Shown here: one piece after another, positions 25,300-34,323 of the stretch
Numbering within the stretch: the stretch's first letter is position 1
Layout of the letters: each line of letters begins with the position of its first letter
Source of the DNA: Pseudomonadota bacterium
GTDB taxonomy: Bacteria > Pseudomonadota > Alphaproteobacteria > Rhizobiales > Rhizobiaceae
Direction of reading: 5' to 3'
Assembly: GCA_020161665.1 (NCBI GenBank)
Contig: JAIUPA010000042.1
Coordinates: 1-41,157, forward strand
DNA: 41,157 bases
Notes under the pieces: model-generated
What the model was told of the DNA's origin: nothing
The model's input: the letters and a program-made list of their open reading frames with translations, nothing else
Databases searched by the model: none
Program-made: the position numbers and the translations under genes

Positions 25300-26492
25300 C
25301 ATGCCCGCTCGACGGGAATAAACTTGAGATAGACCACGTAGGACGTGATCGCCACGAGATGCATGAGCGGCAGAAGCGTGCCGTAAGCCATCAGGGGCGA
25401 AGCAAAGAGCGCCCCGGCCAGGCCCATGGCAAAACCGGCTCCCATCTGCAGGAAGCCCATCATCGCCGACGCCGAACCCGCCACCTTGGCCACATGGGCA
25501 AGCGAGATCGTCACGATATGCGGCGTCAAAAACGCGATGCCGAGCGATGTGAAGGAAATCGGCACCATCACCGTCAGAAGATCGGGGGCAAAAAACCGCG
25601 AGAAGATGAACATCAGGAGCGCGCCGGTTCCGCAGGCCATCAGCCCGACTACGACCGATCCGTGCCCGCCAAGGCGAGGTGCCGTGAAGCGCAACAGCAC
25701 CGAACCGATGAAATAGAAGCCTGTCTGCATCAGCATCGAGAAGCCGTATTGCGCGGGCGTCAGCCCGGCCATGTCGATCAGGATGAAGGGCAGCATGGTG
25801 GCCTGCGTGTAGAGCGCGCCCACCGATCCAGCCACCACCATAGCCGGCAGCAGAAAGCGCAGGTCTGTGATCAACGCGCCATAGGTCGAAAACACCATGG
25901 CGGGCCGCGCCCGGCCTTTATCCGGCACCCCGGTTTCCGGCATGGTGAACACCGCAAGCGTCGCCACGAGCCCAAGCCCCATCATGACGTAAAAAACCGC
26001 CTGCCAGCTGAAAAACTGCAGGCAAAGACCGCCAATCACCGGACCGAACGCCGGGCCAATTCCCAACATAATACCGATCAGGTTCATGATGCGCGCCGAC
26101 TGCATGCCCGTGAACTGGTCGCGCACGATGGCGCGCGCCACGGTAATGCCGACCGATGCGCCGATCCCCTGCACAAGCCGTCCGACGAGAAGCCATTCGA
26201 CCGAGGGCGCAAAGCAGGACATGACCGCCCCGACCAGATAGATCGCCAGAAAGGCCAGGCTTGAAGGCCTCCGTCCAAAAGCATCCGATGCCGCCCCCGC
26301 CACCAGCTGCGCAACGGCAAAGCCGCCGAAATAACAGGAAAGGCTTGCCTTGATCGCCCCGTCCGTGGACTGGAAAACCTTCACCAGTTCCGGCATGGCC
26401 GGGGCATAGATCGTCATCGAAAGCGGACCGATCGCCGTCAGAAGGGCACCAAGCAGGGCGGTGCGGCGTTCACTCATCTTGGCGAGGTGCAT
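25299..26492 (-). CDS. Bcr/CflA-type drug-resistance MFS exporter
   Basis: The 397-residue protein has about twelve hydrophobic helices. The first is ALLGALLTAIGPLSMTIYAPAMPEL, and the Bcr/CflA-specific YxPAMPEL pattern is followed by the motif-A loop GAASDAFGRRPSSL. The central GRLVQGIGASVGITVARAIVRDQF segment, with motif-C-like glycines, is also typical of proton-driven 12-TMS drug exporters. Substrate is unknown; chloramphenicol, bicyclomycin or a metabolite is possible. The start at 26492 (MHLAKMSERRTALL) begins just before the first helix; the ATG at 26477 is equally possible and no clear SD was seen. Further upstream in-frame codons do not look coding. Confidence 0.85.
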   Translation of the reverse strand: MHLAKMSERRTALLGALLTAIGPLSMTIYAPAMPELVKVFQSTDGAIKASLSCYFGGFAVAQLVAGAASDAFGRRPSSLAFLAIYLVGAVMSCFAPSVEWLLVGRLVQGIGASVGITVARAIVRDQFTGMQSARIMNLIGIMLGIGPAFGPVIGGLCLQFFSWQAVFYVMMGLGLVATLAVFTMPETGVPDKGRARPAMVFSTYGALITDLRFLLPAMVVAGSVGALYTQATMLPFILIDMAGLTPAQYGFSMLMQTGFYFIGSVLLRFTAPRLGGHGSVVVGLMACGTGALLMFIFSRFFAPDLLTVMVPISFTSLGIAFLTPHIVTISLAHVAKVAGSASAMMGFLQMGAGFAMGLAGALFASPLMAYGTLLPLMHLVAITSYVVYLKFIPVERA

Positions 26493-26819
26493 GGCGGGTC
26501 CGATTGTACAGGCGGCAATGGTCCAGACCATAATCCGGGCCGCCGGTAAAGCAAGGGGCGTGTCACAGGCCACCATCCTGTAAAGACGCGGCTCTGTAGG
26601 CAAAATTCGAAAGACGGCGAACCGAACTTCACGACAGGTTTTTCAGCCCACCCTTGATCTCTCCGCGTTCGAAGCGCGCGAAATCTTGTTTTTAAAGTCG
26701 CAAAACGCAGGGTTTCGGCAACCTTCGGATCGTAAATTGACACAATGATGCGATCAAAGCGCCCGCCCGTTTCATGCCATGGCAGCGCGCTTGACCCAAC
26801 CGGGTCCAAAGGAGAGAGA
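26493..26819. other. Divergent intergenic region, no gene seen
   Basis: This 327-bp stretch separates the minus-strand exporter from a plus-strand small membrane gene. A TTGACA hexamer lies at 26737-26742, but the position 17 bases on (GCCCGC) is not a -10 element. I see no ORF with an SD, no repeat and no riboswitch-like fold in it. Both promoters must lie here. Confidence 0.5.
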
Positions 26820-26966
26820 ATGTCGAACGTCGTCGATTTCAAGCGCCCGCCAAAGCCGAAGGAACCGAAAAAACTGAGCCCGGCGCTGCGCAAAGTGCTG
26901 ACGGTGGTCGCCATTGTGGCCGCACTGGCCCTAATCTGGACCTACTTCTATCTGACAGGCGCCTGA
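26820..26966 (+). CDS. Small single-pass membrane protein, 48 residues
   Basis: The protein has a charged, proline/lysine-rich N-terminus (SNVVDFKRPPKPKEPKKLSP) and one C-terminal helix (VLTVVAIVAALALIWTYFYLTGA). Such an arrangement fits a tail-anchored inner-membrane peptide with a basic cytosolic arm. A strong SD, AAAGGAGAG, lies a few bases before the ATG, and a perfect terminator follows 4 bases after the stop codon, so the unit is a tidy monocistronic gene. The function is unknown. The exporter is divergent, but no partnership is implied by sequence. Confidence 0.8.
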   Translation: MSNVVDFKRPPKPKEPKKLSPALRKVLTVVAIVAALALIWTYFYLTGA

Positions 26967-26970
26967 AACA

Positions 26971-27004
26971 AAAATGCCCGGTCGAAACCGGGCATTTTGC
27001 TTTT
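26971..27004. terminator. Bidirectional terminator after the 48-residue gene
   Basis: A perfect 12-bp stem (AAAATGCCCGGT / ACCGGGCATTTT) with a CGAA tetraloop is followed by GCTTTT. It stands between convergent genes and can stop both. Confidence 0.93.
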
Positions 27005-27016
27005 ATGCGGGGCAAC

Positions 27017-28837
27017 TCAGAACTCTTCCCAGCTATCGGACTTCAGCGCCGTATTCCCCTGAATGGCGGGAACCGCAGGCACCGCAGTAGCAGCGCGCTT
27101 CACCGCGCGCGGGGCCTCATGGGTCGAAGCAGGCGCTGGCGACCGTTTCGCGGCAGGCGCGGGCGCATGGCTGCGGCTTGGCGCGGCGCTCACGCCACCT
27201 TCGATGCGGAACTGCGAAATCAGATCGCGCAGAGCATGCGTCTGCTGGGCCAGCGTCGCGCTGGACGCATTGGATTCTTCGACCATGGCCGCGTTCTGCT
27301 GCGTCATCTGGTCCATCTGGTTGACGGCAGCATTGACCTCGACAAGCCCCGAAGCCTGTTCGCGCGCCGCCGTGGCAATGCCTTCCATCTGCTGGTTGAC
27401 CACAAAGATATTCTTCTCGATGGCCTTGAGAGCATCGCCGGTTTCGCTGACATATTGCACACCGCTGCGCACCTCTTCCGAGGACTTGACGATGAGGGCG
27501 TTGATTTCGCGCGCCGCCTGCGCCGCACGTTGGGCCAGTTCGCGCACTTCCTGGGCCACAACGGCAAAACCCTTGCCGGCATCGCCGGCGCGCGCCGCCT
27601 CAACGCCTGCGTTGAGCGCCAGAAGATTGGTCTGAAACGCAATCTCGTCAATCACACCGATGATCGAGGTGATCTGACCCGAAGAGGATTCGATGCGGGC
27701 CATGGCCTGAACGGCACGGTCCACAATCTCACCCGACTTCACCGCATTCAGCTTTGCCGCTTCGGCGGCAGAGCGGGCTTCATTCGTCCGCTGCGAAGCA
27801 TTCTGCACATTGACGGTGATTTCATCGAGCGCTGCCGCCGTCTGCTCCAGAGCCGCGGCCTGCTGTTCGGTACGCCGCGAAAGCTGATCGGTATTCTGGG
27901 CAACATTGGCCGTGCCGCTGTCAAGTTCATGCGTGGCAAGGGCAACTGCGCCAATCGTGTTGGAAAGCTGGTCAGCCGTCGCGTTGAAGTTACGACGCAG
28001 CATTTCAAAATCAGCCGCAAACGGCCTGTTGAGACGATAGGTCAGATCCCCATGGGCGAGCTTTTCCAGCCCCTCACCAAGCTGCTCGACAGCCTGCACG
28101 CGCTCCGTCACCACGGTCGCGAACTTCACAATCCGCGCAATCTTGCCGTGGACGTCGAGAATGGGATTATAGGAGGCATTGAGAATGACCTTCTGGCCAT
28201 TCTTGCCAACCCGCACATATTCTCCGGTCTGCAAGTCGCCAGCCTGAAGCGCAGCCCAGAAGCGCGGATATTCGTCACTCTCGGCAAAGGACTTCTCAAC
28301 CAGAATGCTGTGCGAACGACCCTTGATCTCTTCCAGCCGATAGCCAAAAGCATCCAGAAAATTCTGGTTGGCCGAGGCGATCTGGCCTTGCGGCGTAAAC
28401 TCGATAACGGCCTGAACCCGGTCAACGGCCTTCATCTGGTTCTCATAATCAAGGTTCTTCAAGCGCTCCTGGGCGTTGGCCCATTCCACAACAAAGCCCG
28501 TCAGCGTGCCGCCATCCAGAAGCGGCGTCACGATAAGGTCAAACACATATGAGCCAACCCGGATCGAAGCGCGGTGCGTGTCTTTAAGACCGCTCAGCAA
28601 GCGCTGCTGATGGGACGGGTTCTTGTGAAAGATGTCGATATTGGAGCCGACCAACTTCGCCATGTCGAAGCGCGGCAATTCCGACTTCAACTCGCTTTCC
28701 GCCTCTTTCAAAAGCTCAAGGACGGCTTCGTTGGCATAGGTAATATTCAGCTTGGCATCGGCAATCATCACCCGGCCCTTGATGACTTTAAGGGCACTGA
28801 TCTGCGAACGCGTAGAAAAAGACGTAAGTCCAAACAT
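27017..28837 (-). CDS. Soluble PAS-domain methyl-accepting chemotaxis protein
   Basis: The 606-residue receptor lacks transmembrane segments. Two PAS-like domains occupy about residues 10-130 (ALKVIKGRVMIADAKLNITYANEAV) and 140-260 (VIEFTPQGQIASANQNFLDAFGYRLEEIKGRSH). A HAMP-like linker (GLEKLAHGDLTYRLN) leads to the signalling coiled coil, whose tip around residue 400 carries the conserved VIDEIAFQTNLLALNAGVEAARAGDAGKGFAVVAQEVRELAQR. An Ala/Pro-rich tail ends in DSWEEF, a WxxF-type pentapeptide that docks CheR or CheB. The architecture suggests sensing of redox state or a cytosolic ligand (energy taxis), which is inferred. No che genes are nearby. Confidence 0.93.
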   Translation of the reverse strand: MFGLTSFSTRSQISALKVIKGRVMIADAKLNITYANEAVLELLKEAESELKSELPRFDMAKLVGSNIDIFHKNPSHQQRLLSGLKDTHRASIRVGSYVFDLIVTPLLDGGTLTGFVVEWANAQERLKNLDYENQMKAVDRVQAVIEFTPQGQIASANQNFLDAFGYRLEEIKGRSHSILVEKSFAESDEYPRFWAALQAGDLQTGEYVRVGKNGQKVILNASYNPILDVHGKIARIVKFATVVTERVQAVEQLGEGLEKLAHGDLTYRLNRPFAADFEMLRRNFNATADQLSNTIGAVALATHELDSGTANVAQNTDQLSRRTEQQAAALEQTAAALDEITVNVQNASQRTNEARSAAEAAKLNAVKSGEIVDRAVQAMARIESSSGQITSIIGVIDEIAFQTNLLALNAGVEAARAGDAGKGFAVVAQEVRELAQRAAQAAREINALIVKSSEEVRSGVQYVSETGDALKAIEKNIFVVNQQMEGIATAAREQASGLVEVNAAVNQMDQMTQQNAAMVEESNASSATLAQQTHALRDLISQFRIEGGVSAAPSRSHAPAPAAKRSPAPASTHEAPRAVKRAATAVPAVPAIQGNTALKSDSWEEF

Positions 28838-29025
28838 TCGTCACCTGTTGATCCATGCCGGGTTCAGACGGCACACATACGAAAAGGGGTTGGTTTGGCG
28901 AGTTGGGCGGGTCCTCGCAAACACTCAAGCACTAGAATTTGATCTTCGGGAAAATTATATTCCTTGAGAAGTTGCTTAAGTATTAAAATTGTCAAATCAG
29001 AAACCATAGGTGCCACATTGGTGTT
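28838..29025 (-). promoter_or_regulatory. A/T-rich upstream region of the soluble MCP gene
   Basis: The 188-bp gap is much richer in A/T than its surroundings. Read on the minus strand it contains TTGACA (28990-28995) and ATATAAT (28954-28960), but they are about 30 bases apart, too far for one sigma-70 promoter, so either may pair with a weaker element. It must hold the MCP promoter. Confidence 0.35.
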
Positions 29026-29730
29026 TCAAGGTCGATCAGGTTCATACCATTGACCGTCCGGACCCTTGTCCAACAGCGGTGTGACAAGCGATCCACACAC
29101 CCGTTCCGGCCACTCGCCACCCCACCCAGAAAGCGAATTTCGCCAGCGCTGCGATTGCAGCATGGCCGCGCCTATCGCGACGGGTTCCACATCAAGTGCC
29201 TGTAAAAGCTGCAATCCCGCGAGGATCGACCGGCCACTGGAAATGACGTCGTCGACCAGTACGGCCCGCACACCGCGCATTAAGGGCAACATGCGCGGGT
29301 CGACATAAAGTCGCTTTTCAAGGTTGGGGGTCGTGATCGAACGCAAGGGAACGGACAGCGTTTCGTCATACCAGAATTTGCGCGATGTCCCGAGCGGCAC
29401 GTAGCGGGCATGGCCGAGTTTGCGCGCCACCTCGGCAGCCAGCGTTAACCCAAGCGTTGGCAGCCCGATCACCACATTGGGTCGAAAGGGCTTCAGGCGA
29501 TTGGCCAGATCCTCAGCCAGCGCATCCAGCACGGCAAAGCTCGCCTGATTGATAATCAGCGAGGCCAGTGCGTGTTCCCCATCATCCAGCGGGCGGATCG
29601 GCAAAAGCAAGTGCCGTCCGTCGGCCATCCTCGCCGGATAGGAATCCCGGTATCCACCGGCTTCATGAACGTCGTACGCCGGGTGAAATGCCTGCCAGAA
29701 CATGTGCGGCTGAGTGCCCTGTCTTTCCAC
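29026..29730 (-). CDS. Orphan phosphoribosyltransferase-fold protein
   Basis: The 234-residue protein has a type I PRTase core: the PRPP-binding loop AVLVDDVISSGRSILAGLQLL near residues 155-175, preceded by VVIGLPTLGLTLAAEVARKLG, which forms the first pyrophosphate loop. It carries an unusual N-terminal extension (FWQAFHPAYDVHEAGGYRDSYPARMADGRHLLLPIRPLDDG) and a C-terminal tail. The sequence resembles Apt/PyrE/ComF-like enzymes, but I cannot assign a base substrate. The GTG at 29730 is preferred because AAGGAA lies 9 bases before it; an ATG at 29703 is an alternative. It is divergent from sbcD with an 84-bp gap. Confidence 0.78.
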   Translation of the reverse strand: MERQGTQPHMFWQAFHPAYDVHEAGGYRDSYPARMADGRHLLLPIRPLDDGEHALASLIINQASFAVLDALAEDLANRLKPFRPNVVIGLPTLGLTLAAEVARKLGHARYVPLGTSRKFWYDETLSVPLRSITTPNLEKRLYVDPRMLPLMRGVRAVLVDDVISSGRSILAGLQLLQALDVEPVAIGAAMLQSQRWRNSLSGWGGEWPERVCGSLVTPLLDKGPDGQWYEPDRP

Positions 29731-29814
29731 GACGCAATTTCCTTTTCACGCCAATCAATGTTTCCCACTAAGCCGGAAAGTGCGCTATTCGAGAACGGCA
29801 AGGAAGGGCACGGC

Positions 29815-30957
29815 ATGAGAATTCTTCACACGGCAGACCTCCATCTCGGGCGGCAATTCAACGGCATTGCCCTTGATGATGACTATCAGGCGGTTCTGGA
29901 CCAGATCGTGGCCGCAACGATGACAGAACGGCCGCAGGCCCTGATCATCGCAGGCGATCTTTTTGATCGCGCCGCACCGCCGGCAAGCGCCGTGCGTCAG
30001 TTCAACGCCTTCCTGACCCGCATTGCCCGCGAGACCGACGCCGCAGTGATCATCATTGCCGGAAACCACGATTCCGCCGACCGGATCGGCGCCATGGCGC
30101 TGATGACCGACACACGCCGCGCCTTGATACGCGGCCCCCTTTCGGCAACGGAAGCGCCGCTGGTTTTGCACGACGAGCATGGCCCGGTCGCCTTCTCGGC
30201 CCTTCCCTTCGCCTATGAATATGCCGCCCGCGAATGCTTCGGCGATGAAACGATTGCCTCTCCGGAAGATGTTCTGGCCGCAGAAGTCGCCGCCGCCCGT
30301 GCCGCTCTGCCAGAAGGTGCGCGCTGGGTGATTGCCGCCCATGCCTTCGTCACCGGCGGTTCGGCGAGCGAAGGCGAGCGCCCGCTGACCCGCGTCGGCG
30401 GCGTCGAAACCGTGCGGACCGGCATCTTCGAAGGGGCAGATTACGTCGCACTTGGCCATCTCCACCGCCCGCAAACGCTGGAGGGCGGGCGCATCCGCTA
30501 TTCCGGGTCGCCGCTTGCCTTCGGCTTCGATGAGGGCGGTGAGGAGAAATCGATGACGGTGATCGAACTGGACGGGAACGGCGCGGTATCGCTTCGCCTC
30601 CTGCCCTTCAAGCCGCTACGTCAGGTCCGCACGCTGCGCGGCAAACTCGCAGAGCTTTTGGCCGGTCCGCCATCGCAGGATTTCATCAAGGCGGTACTGA
30701 CCGATGACGCACCCCAGATCGATGCGATGAAGCGCCTGCGCGCGGTCTATCCCAACGCCTGCCAGCTGTCCTATGAGCGCCATGAACGTGCCCCGGAACT
30801 GAAGGCCATGACCGCCAGCACCGCCCGATTGTCGGACCCGATCGACCTCATCGGCGACTTCATCCGGCATGTGCGCGGAGAAGCTCCGACGGAAGCCGAG
30901 ACCGATGTGCTGACAGCCACACTCACCGCCCTCAAGGCATCGGAGGACGCCGCATGA
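29815..30957 (+). CDS. sbcD: DNA repair exonuclease subunit SbcD (Mre11 homologue)
   Basis: SbcD is the Mn-dependent nuclease of SbcCD, which opens hairpins and processes DNA ends. The 380-residue protein has the five phosphoesterase motifs: MRILHTADLHLGRQ, IIAGDLFDRAAP, IIIAGNHDSADR, VIAAHAFVTGG and VALGHLHRPQ. The C-terminal cap (FKPLRQVRTLRGKLAELLAGP) is the DNA and SbcC contact region. AAGGA lies 10 bases before the ATG; the much longer upstream frame is not supported. It overlaps sbcC by 4 bases. Confidence 0.95.
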   Translation: MRILHTADLHLGRQFNGIALDDDYQAVLDQIVAATMTERPQALIIAGDLFDRAAPPASAVRQFNAFLTRIARETDAAVIIIAGNHDSADRIGAMALMTDTRRALIRGPLSATEAPLVLHDEHGPVAFSALPFAYEYAARECFGDETIASPEDVLAAEVAAARAALPEGARWVIAAHAFVTGGSASEGERPLTRVGGVETVRTGIFEGADYVALGHLHRPQTLEGGRIRYSGSPLAFGFDEGGEEKSMTVIELDGNGAVSLRLLPFKPLRQVRTLRGKLAELLAGPPSQDFIKAVLTDDAPQIDAMKRLRAVYPNACQLSYERHERAPELKAMTASTARLSDPIDLIGDFIRHVRGEAPTEAETDVLTATLTALKASEDAA

Positions 30958-33900
30958 GGCCCGTTCGTCTCGTCATGCAGGCTTTCGGCCCCTATGCGGG
31001 TCGTCAGGAAGTCGATTTCCGTGAAGCGGTCGAAGCCGGTCTTTTCGGCATTTACGGCCAGACGGGTTCCGGCAAATCCACCATCTTTAGCGCCATGACC
31101 TTTGCATTGTTCGGCGAGGCGAGCCGTGCCGAGCAGGACACCCGCTCGCTCAGATCCGACCATGCCGATCCTGCCCTTCTGACCGAAGTGGAATTCATTT
31201 TCGATATTGGTGCCAAACGCTATGTGCTGCGCCGCAGGCCGGAGCAAAGCCGCCCCAAGCAGCGCGGTACCGGCGAAACCGGCATGCCGCACGAAGCCTG
31301 GCTTTTCGATGCCACGGGCAAGACGGTCGAGGACATCAGTGAGGCCGACAGTGGCAAACCGCTCGCCGAGCGCAAGACAGGTATGGTGCTGGAGACCGTG
31401 ACCGGACTTCTCGGATACGGCGCAAAGCAGTTTCGCCAGATTGTTCTTCTGCCGCAGGGCCGCTTCGAGGCCTTTATGGCAGCCAATACCAGCGACCGGC
31501 TGGAAATCCTGCGCGACCTGTTCGATGTATCGCTCTATGCCCGCCTTTCTGCCCGCCTGAAGGCCGACGCCGCCGAGGCCGAGCGCACTGTGCGCGAACA
31601 GCGCATGATCTGCGAAGCCCGTTTGCAGGCCGAAGGGTTCGACGGTCTGGAAGCCTTGCGAAACGGCATTGCCGAGGCCGAAGCCCTGTGCGCGACATGC
31701 TTGGCAGAGGAAGGGGAAAAGCGCGCCGCTCTTGAAGAGGCCCGCAAGGCACTGGAAGCGGCCCAAGCCACGGAGAAGCGCTTCCGCGATGCGGCAGAGG
31801 CAGAGGCAACCCTAGCTGCGCTCAAGGCAAAGGCCGAGCTCATGGCGACGGTCGAGGACCGGGTGAAAACCGCCCTGCGCGCCGAGAAACTCGCCGATGT
31901 CGAAGCCAATGCCTTGAAGGCCGCGACAGACCTCAGCGAAAGCCGAAAGCGAGTAGCCGAGGCGCAGACAAAGGTGGAGGCCGCAACGCAAGCCGCCGCC
32001 ACCGCCGCCGCCCGCTTGAACGCCGAGCGCGCCCGCCTTCCCGAAACGGAAGCCCTGCGCCGCGACATCGATGCGCTGGAACGACATCGCGAGACGCTGC
32101 AAAAAAGCGACACGCTGAAGACGGATGCATCGACACTGGAGGTCGCCCACCGCGCGGCCCTCACCACTTGGGAGGCAACGCGGCAGGAACTGGATCGATT
32201 GAGTGACCTCAAACGACGCACAGACGAACGGCTTTTGGTGGTGCAGGCCAACGAAGCCCGGCGTCAGACGCTGACCCAGCAAAAAGCAGAGCTTGAGACC
32301 CGCCTCAAGGCGGCGGAAGCCCATGAACGGGCAAACCGGGATGTGATCGCAGCACAAGGGGAGCAGAACCAGGCGGAAGCCGCCTTGTTCGCGGCGCGTC
32401 AGACCTGCCGCGAGGCGGAAACAGCTTTTCTTGAGGCAGAAGCCGCCATGTCGAAGGCGCAGGCGTTGCATCTGGCGGCAAGACTGGAACCCGGCGCGCC
32501 CTGCCCGGTCTGCGGCGCACACGACCACCCGGCCCCGGCCCGTGGCGATATCAGCCATTCCGGTCTTGATGCCGCTTTCCGTGCCGCCCGCGCCGCATTT
32601 GAAGCGGCCCGACAGAACGAGGCCGCGGCATCCGGTCATCTCGCCGCGCGTACAGCAACCCTTGAGGAGCGGCAGCGTCTTCTGGCAGGGCTGGACAGCC
32701 CGGCGCAACCAGCCGAAACACTCCACACCGAACTCGGCGCAATCAGAAAAGAACTGACCGCCTTGGGTGAGCCGGTCGATCTCGACAAGGCAAAGCGTGT
32801 GACTGAAGCCATGGTGCCGCAGCTTGAAGCGGCGTCACAGGCGATGGAAACGGCCCGCGCCGCCCAGGAAGAGGCGCGCATCGCCGCTATCACAACCCGA
32901 ACCCGCCTTGAGACGGCACTTGCAACGGTGCCTGAGGATGTGCGCGCGCCGGATGCGCTGATGGCCCGCCTCGCCAACCTTGAACGCCAGCATTTGGCCC
33001 ACAAGCAGGCCTTTGACGCCGCTGAACAGGCCGAGCGCGAGGCCCGTGACGCCGTCATTACCATCACGGAAACGCACCGCACCGCCGTGGCGGAGGAAGT
33101 GCGCGCGGTGGATCGGGCCGCTGCCGAGCTGAGAGCCTTTATGGATCGGCTCGCCAGCGAAGGCATGAGCGAGGCTGAATACCATGCCGCCAAGCCGCTG
33201 ATTGCCGGAAAGGCCGAGGATCAGGCCCGGCTTGACGAGCACCATCGCGCGCTTGCCATCGCCGAAGCCCGCCTGAGCGAAACCCGCGAGGCCCTGAACA
33301 ACCTCGAACGGCCCGATCTCGTAGAGTTCGAGGCAGTGTTGTTGCAAGCCAACGCCGCCTTTGAGGATGCGGTCAAGACGTTGGCCGACGCCCGCTCGCA
33401 CTTTGCAAAGCTGAACCGCTTGCAAAACGAACTGGCGGAAAGCTTTGCAGCCCTAGAGGCCGCGGACGCCGCCACCGGACCGCTGCGCACGCTGGCTGCT
33501 CTTTTCAATGCCGACAACGGGCAGCGCCTTGATCTCGAAACCTATGCCATCGGCGCCATGTTCGATCTGGTTCTCGCCGCCGCCAACCAGCGACTGGAAC
33601 CCATGACCCGGGGCCGGTATCTGCTGGAGCGCGAGAACGAGGGTGGCGGTCGCGCCCGTCGCGGTCTCGGCATTCGCGTCTTTGACCTTCACACCGGAAA
33701 ATCCCGTCCGACAGCGACACTGTCCGGCGGCGAAACCTTCATCGCTGCCCTGTCTCTCGCTCTGGGACTGGCCGATGTGGTGGAAAGCGCCAGCGGCAAG
33801 GTTCGCCTCGACACGGTGTTCATCGATGAGGGCTTCGGCAGTCTTGATACGGAAAACGGCACGGGGACGCTGGAACAGGTGCTGCAGGTTCTCTCGTCGC

Positions 33901-34028
33901 TGGCGGGCACAAGCCGCGCCATTGGGCTGATCTCGCACGTTCCGTTGGTGCAGGAAGCCGTGCCGAACGGCTTTTATGTCCACCGCCATGCCGGGGGAAG
34001 CCTGATCGAAAGCCGCGCCACGCCATGA
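30954..34028 (+). CDS. sbcC: DNA repair ATPase subunit SbcC (Rad50 homologue)
   Basis: The 1024-residue ATPase has the split Rad50 layout. Walker A (GQTGSGKSTIFSAM) lies near residue 35. Two long Ala/Glu/Arg-rich coiled coils (about 210-510 and 540-830) meet at a zinc hook, PCPVCGAHDHP, with Cys517 and Cys520. The C-terminal lobe has the signature SGGETFIAALSLALGLADV and Walker B VRLDTVFIDEGFGSLD. It opens and closes DNA around SbcD. Start ATG 30954 is inside the sbcD stop (ATGA), so the two are coupled. The length is close to that of other alphaproteobacterial SbcC proteins. Confidence 0.95.
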   Translation: MRPVRLVMQAFGPYAGRQEVDFREAVEAGLFGIYGQTGSGKSTIFSAMTFALFGEASRAEQDTRSLRSDHADPALLTEVEFIFDIGAKRYVLRRRPEQSRPKQRGTGETGMPHEAWLFDATGKTVEDISEADSGKPLAERKTGMVLETVTGLLGYGAKQFRQIVLLPQGRFEAFMAANTSDRLEILRDLFDVSLYARLSARLKADAAEAERTVREQRMICEARLQAEGFDGLEALRNGIAEAEALCATCLAEEGEKRAALEEARKALEAAQATEKRFRDAAEAEATLAALKAKAELMATVEDRVKTALRAEKLADVEANALKAATDLSESRKRVAEAQTKVEAATQAAATAAARLNAERARLPETEALRRDIDALERHRETLQKSDTLKTDASTLEVAHRAALTTWEATRQELDRLSDLKRRTDERLLVVQANEARRQTLTQQKAELETRLKAAEAHERANRDVIAAQGEQNQAEAALFAARQTCREAETAFLEAEAAMSKAQALHLAARLEPGAPCPVCGAHDHPAPARGDISHSGLDAAFRAARAAFEAARQNEAAASGHLAARTATLEERQRLLAGLDSPAQPAETLHTELGAIRKELTALGEPVDLDKAKRVTEAMVPQLEAASQAMETARAAQEEARIAAITTRTRLETALATVPEDVRAPDALMARLANLERQHLAHKQAFDAAEQAEREARDAVITITETHRTAVAEEVRAVDRAAAELRAFMDRLASEGMSEAEYHAAKPLIAGKAEDQARLDEHHRALAIAEARLSETREALNNLERPDLVEFEAVLLQANAAFEDAVKTLADARSHFAKLNRLQNELAESFAALEAADAATGPLRTLAALFNADNGQRLDLETYAIGAMFDLVLAAANQRLEPMTRGRYLLERENEGGGRARRGLGIRVFDLHTGKSRPTATLSGGETFIAALSLALGLADVVESASGKVRLDTVFIDEGFGSLDTENGTGTLEQVLQVLSSLAGTSRAIGLISHVPLVQEAVPNGFYVHRHAGGSLIESRATP

Positions 34029-34323
34029 GGAAGGCAAGGGCGGCAAGGTCAGGATCTGCCGCCTGCAGACCAGAGATCATCGCGGCAATCATTAACAAAC
34101 AGCATTTTCAAAGCGGCTTTGCACAAGGCGCCACAACCAGAAGGTTAATACGCCGCAAGCGCTGGAAATCCTTGGATTGTATCAATTTGACGCGACCCTC
34201 CAAAATCTTGGGAAAACTGCGCGCAATCAATTTTTAACGGAAATCTATTAACTTTTACGCTGCGCATGAAGCGTCAATGAAGAGCCCATGAACGGGTTTG
34301 CGATACCTTCTTTCGGAAACCCC

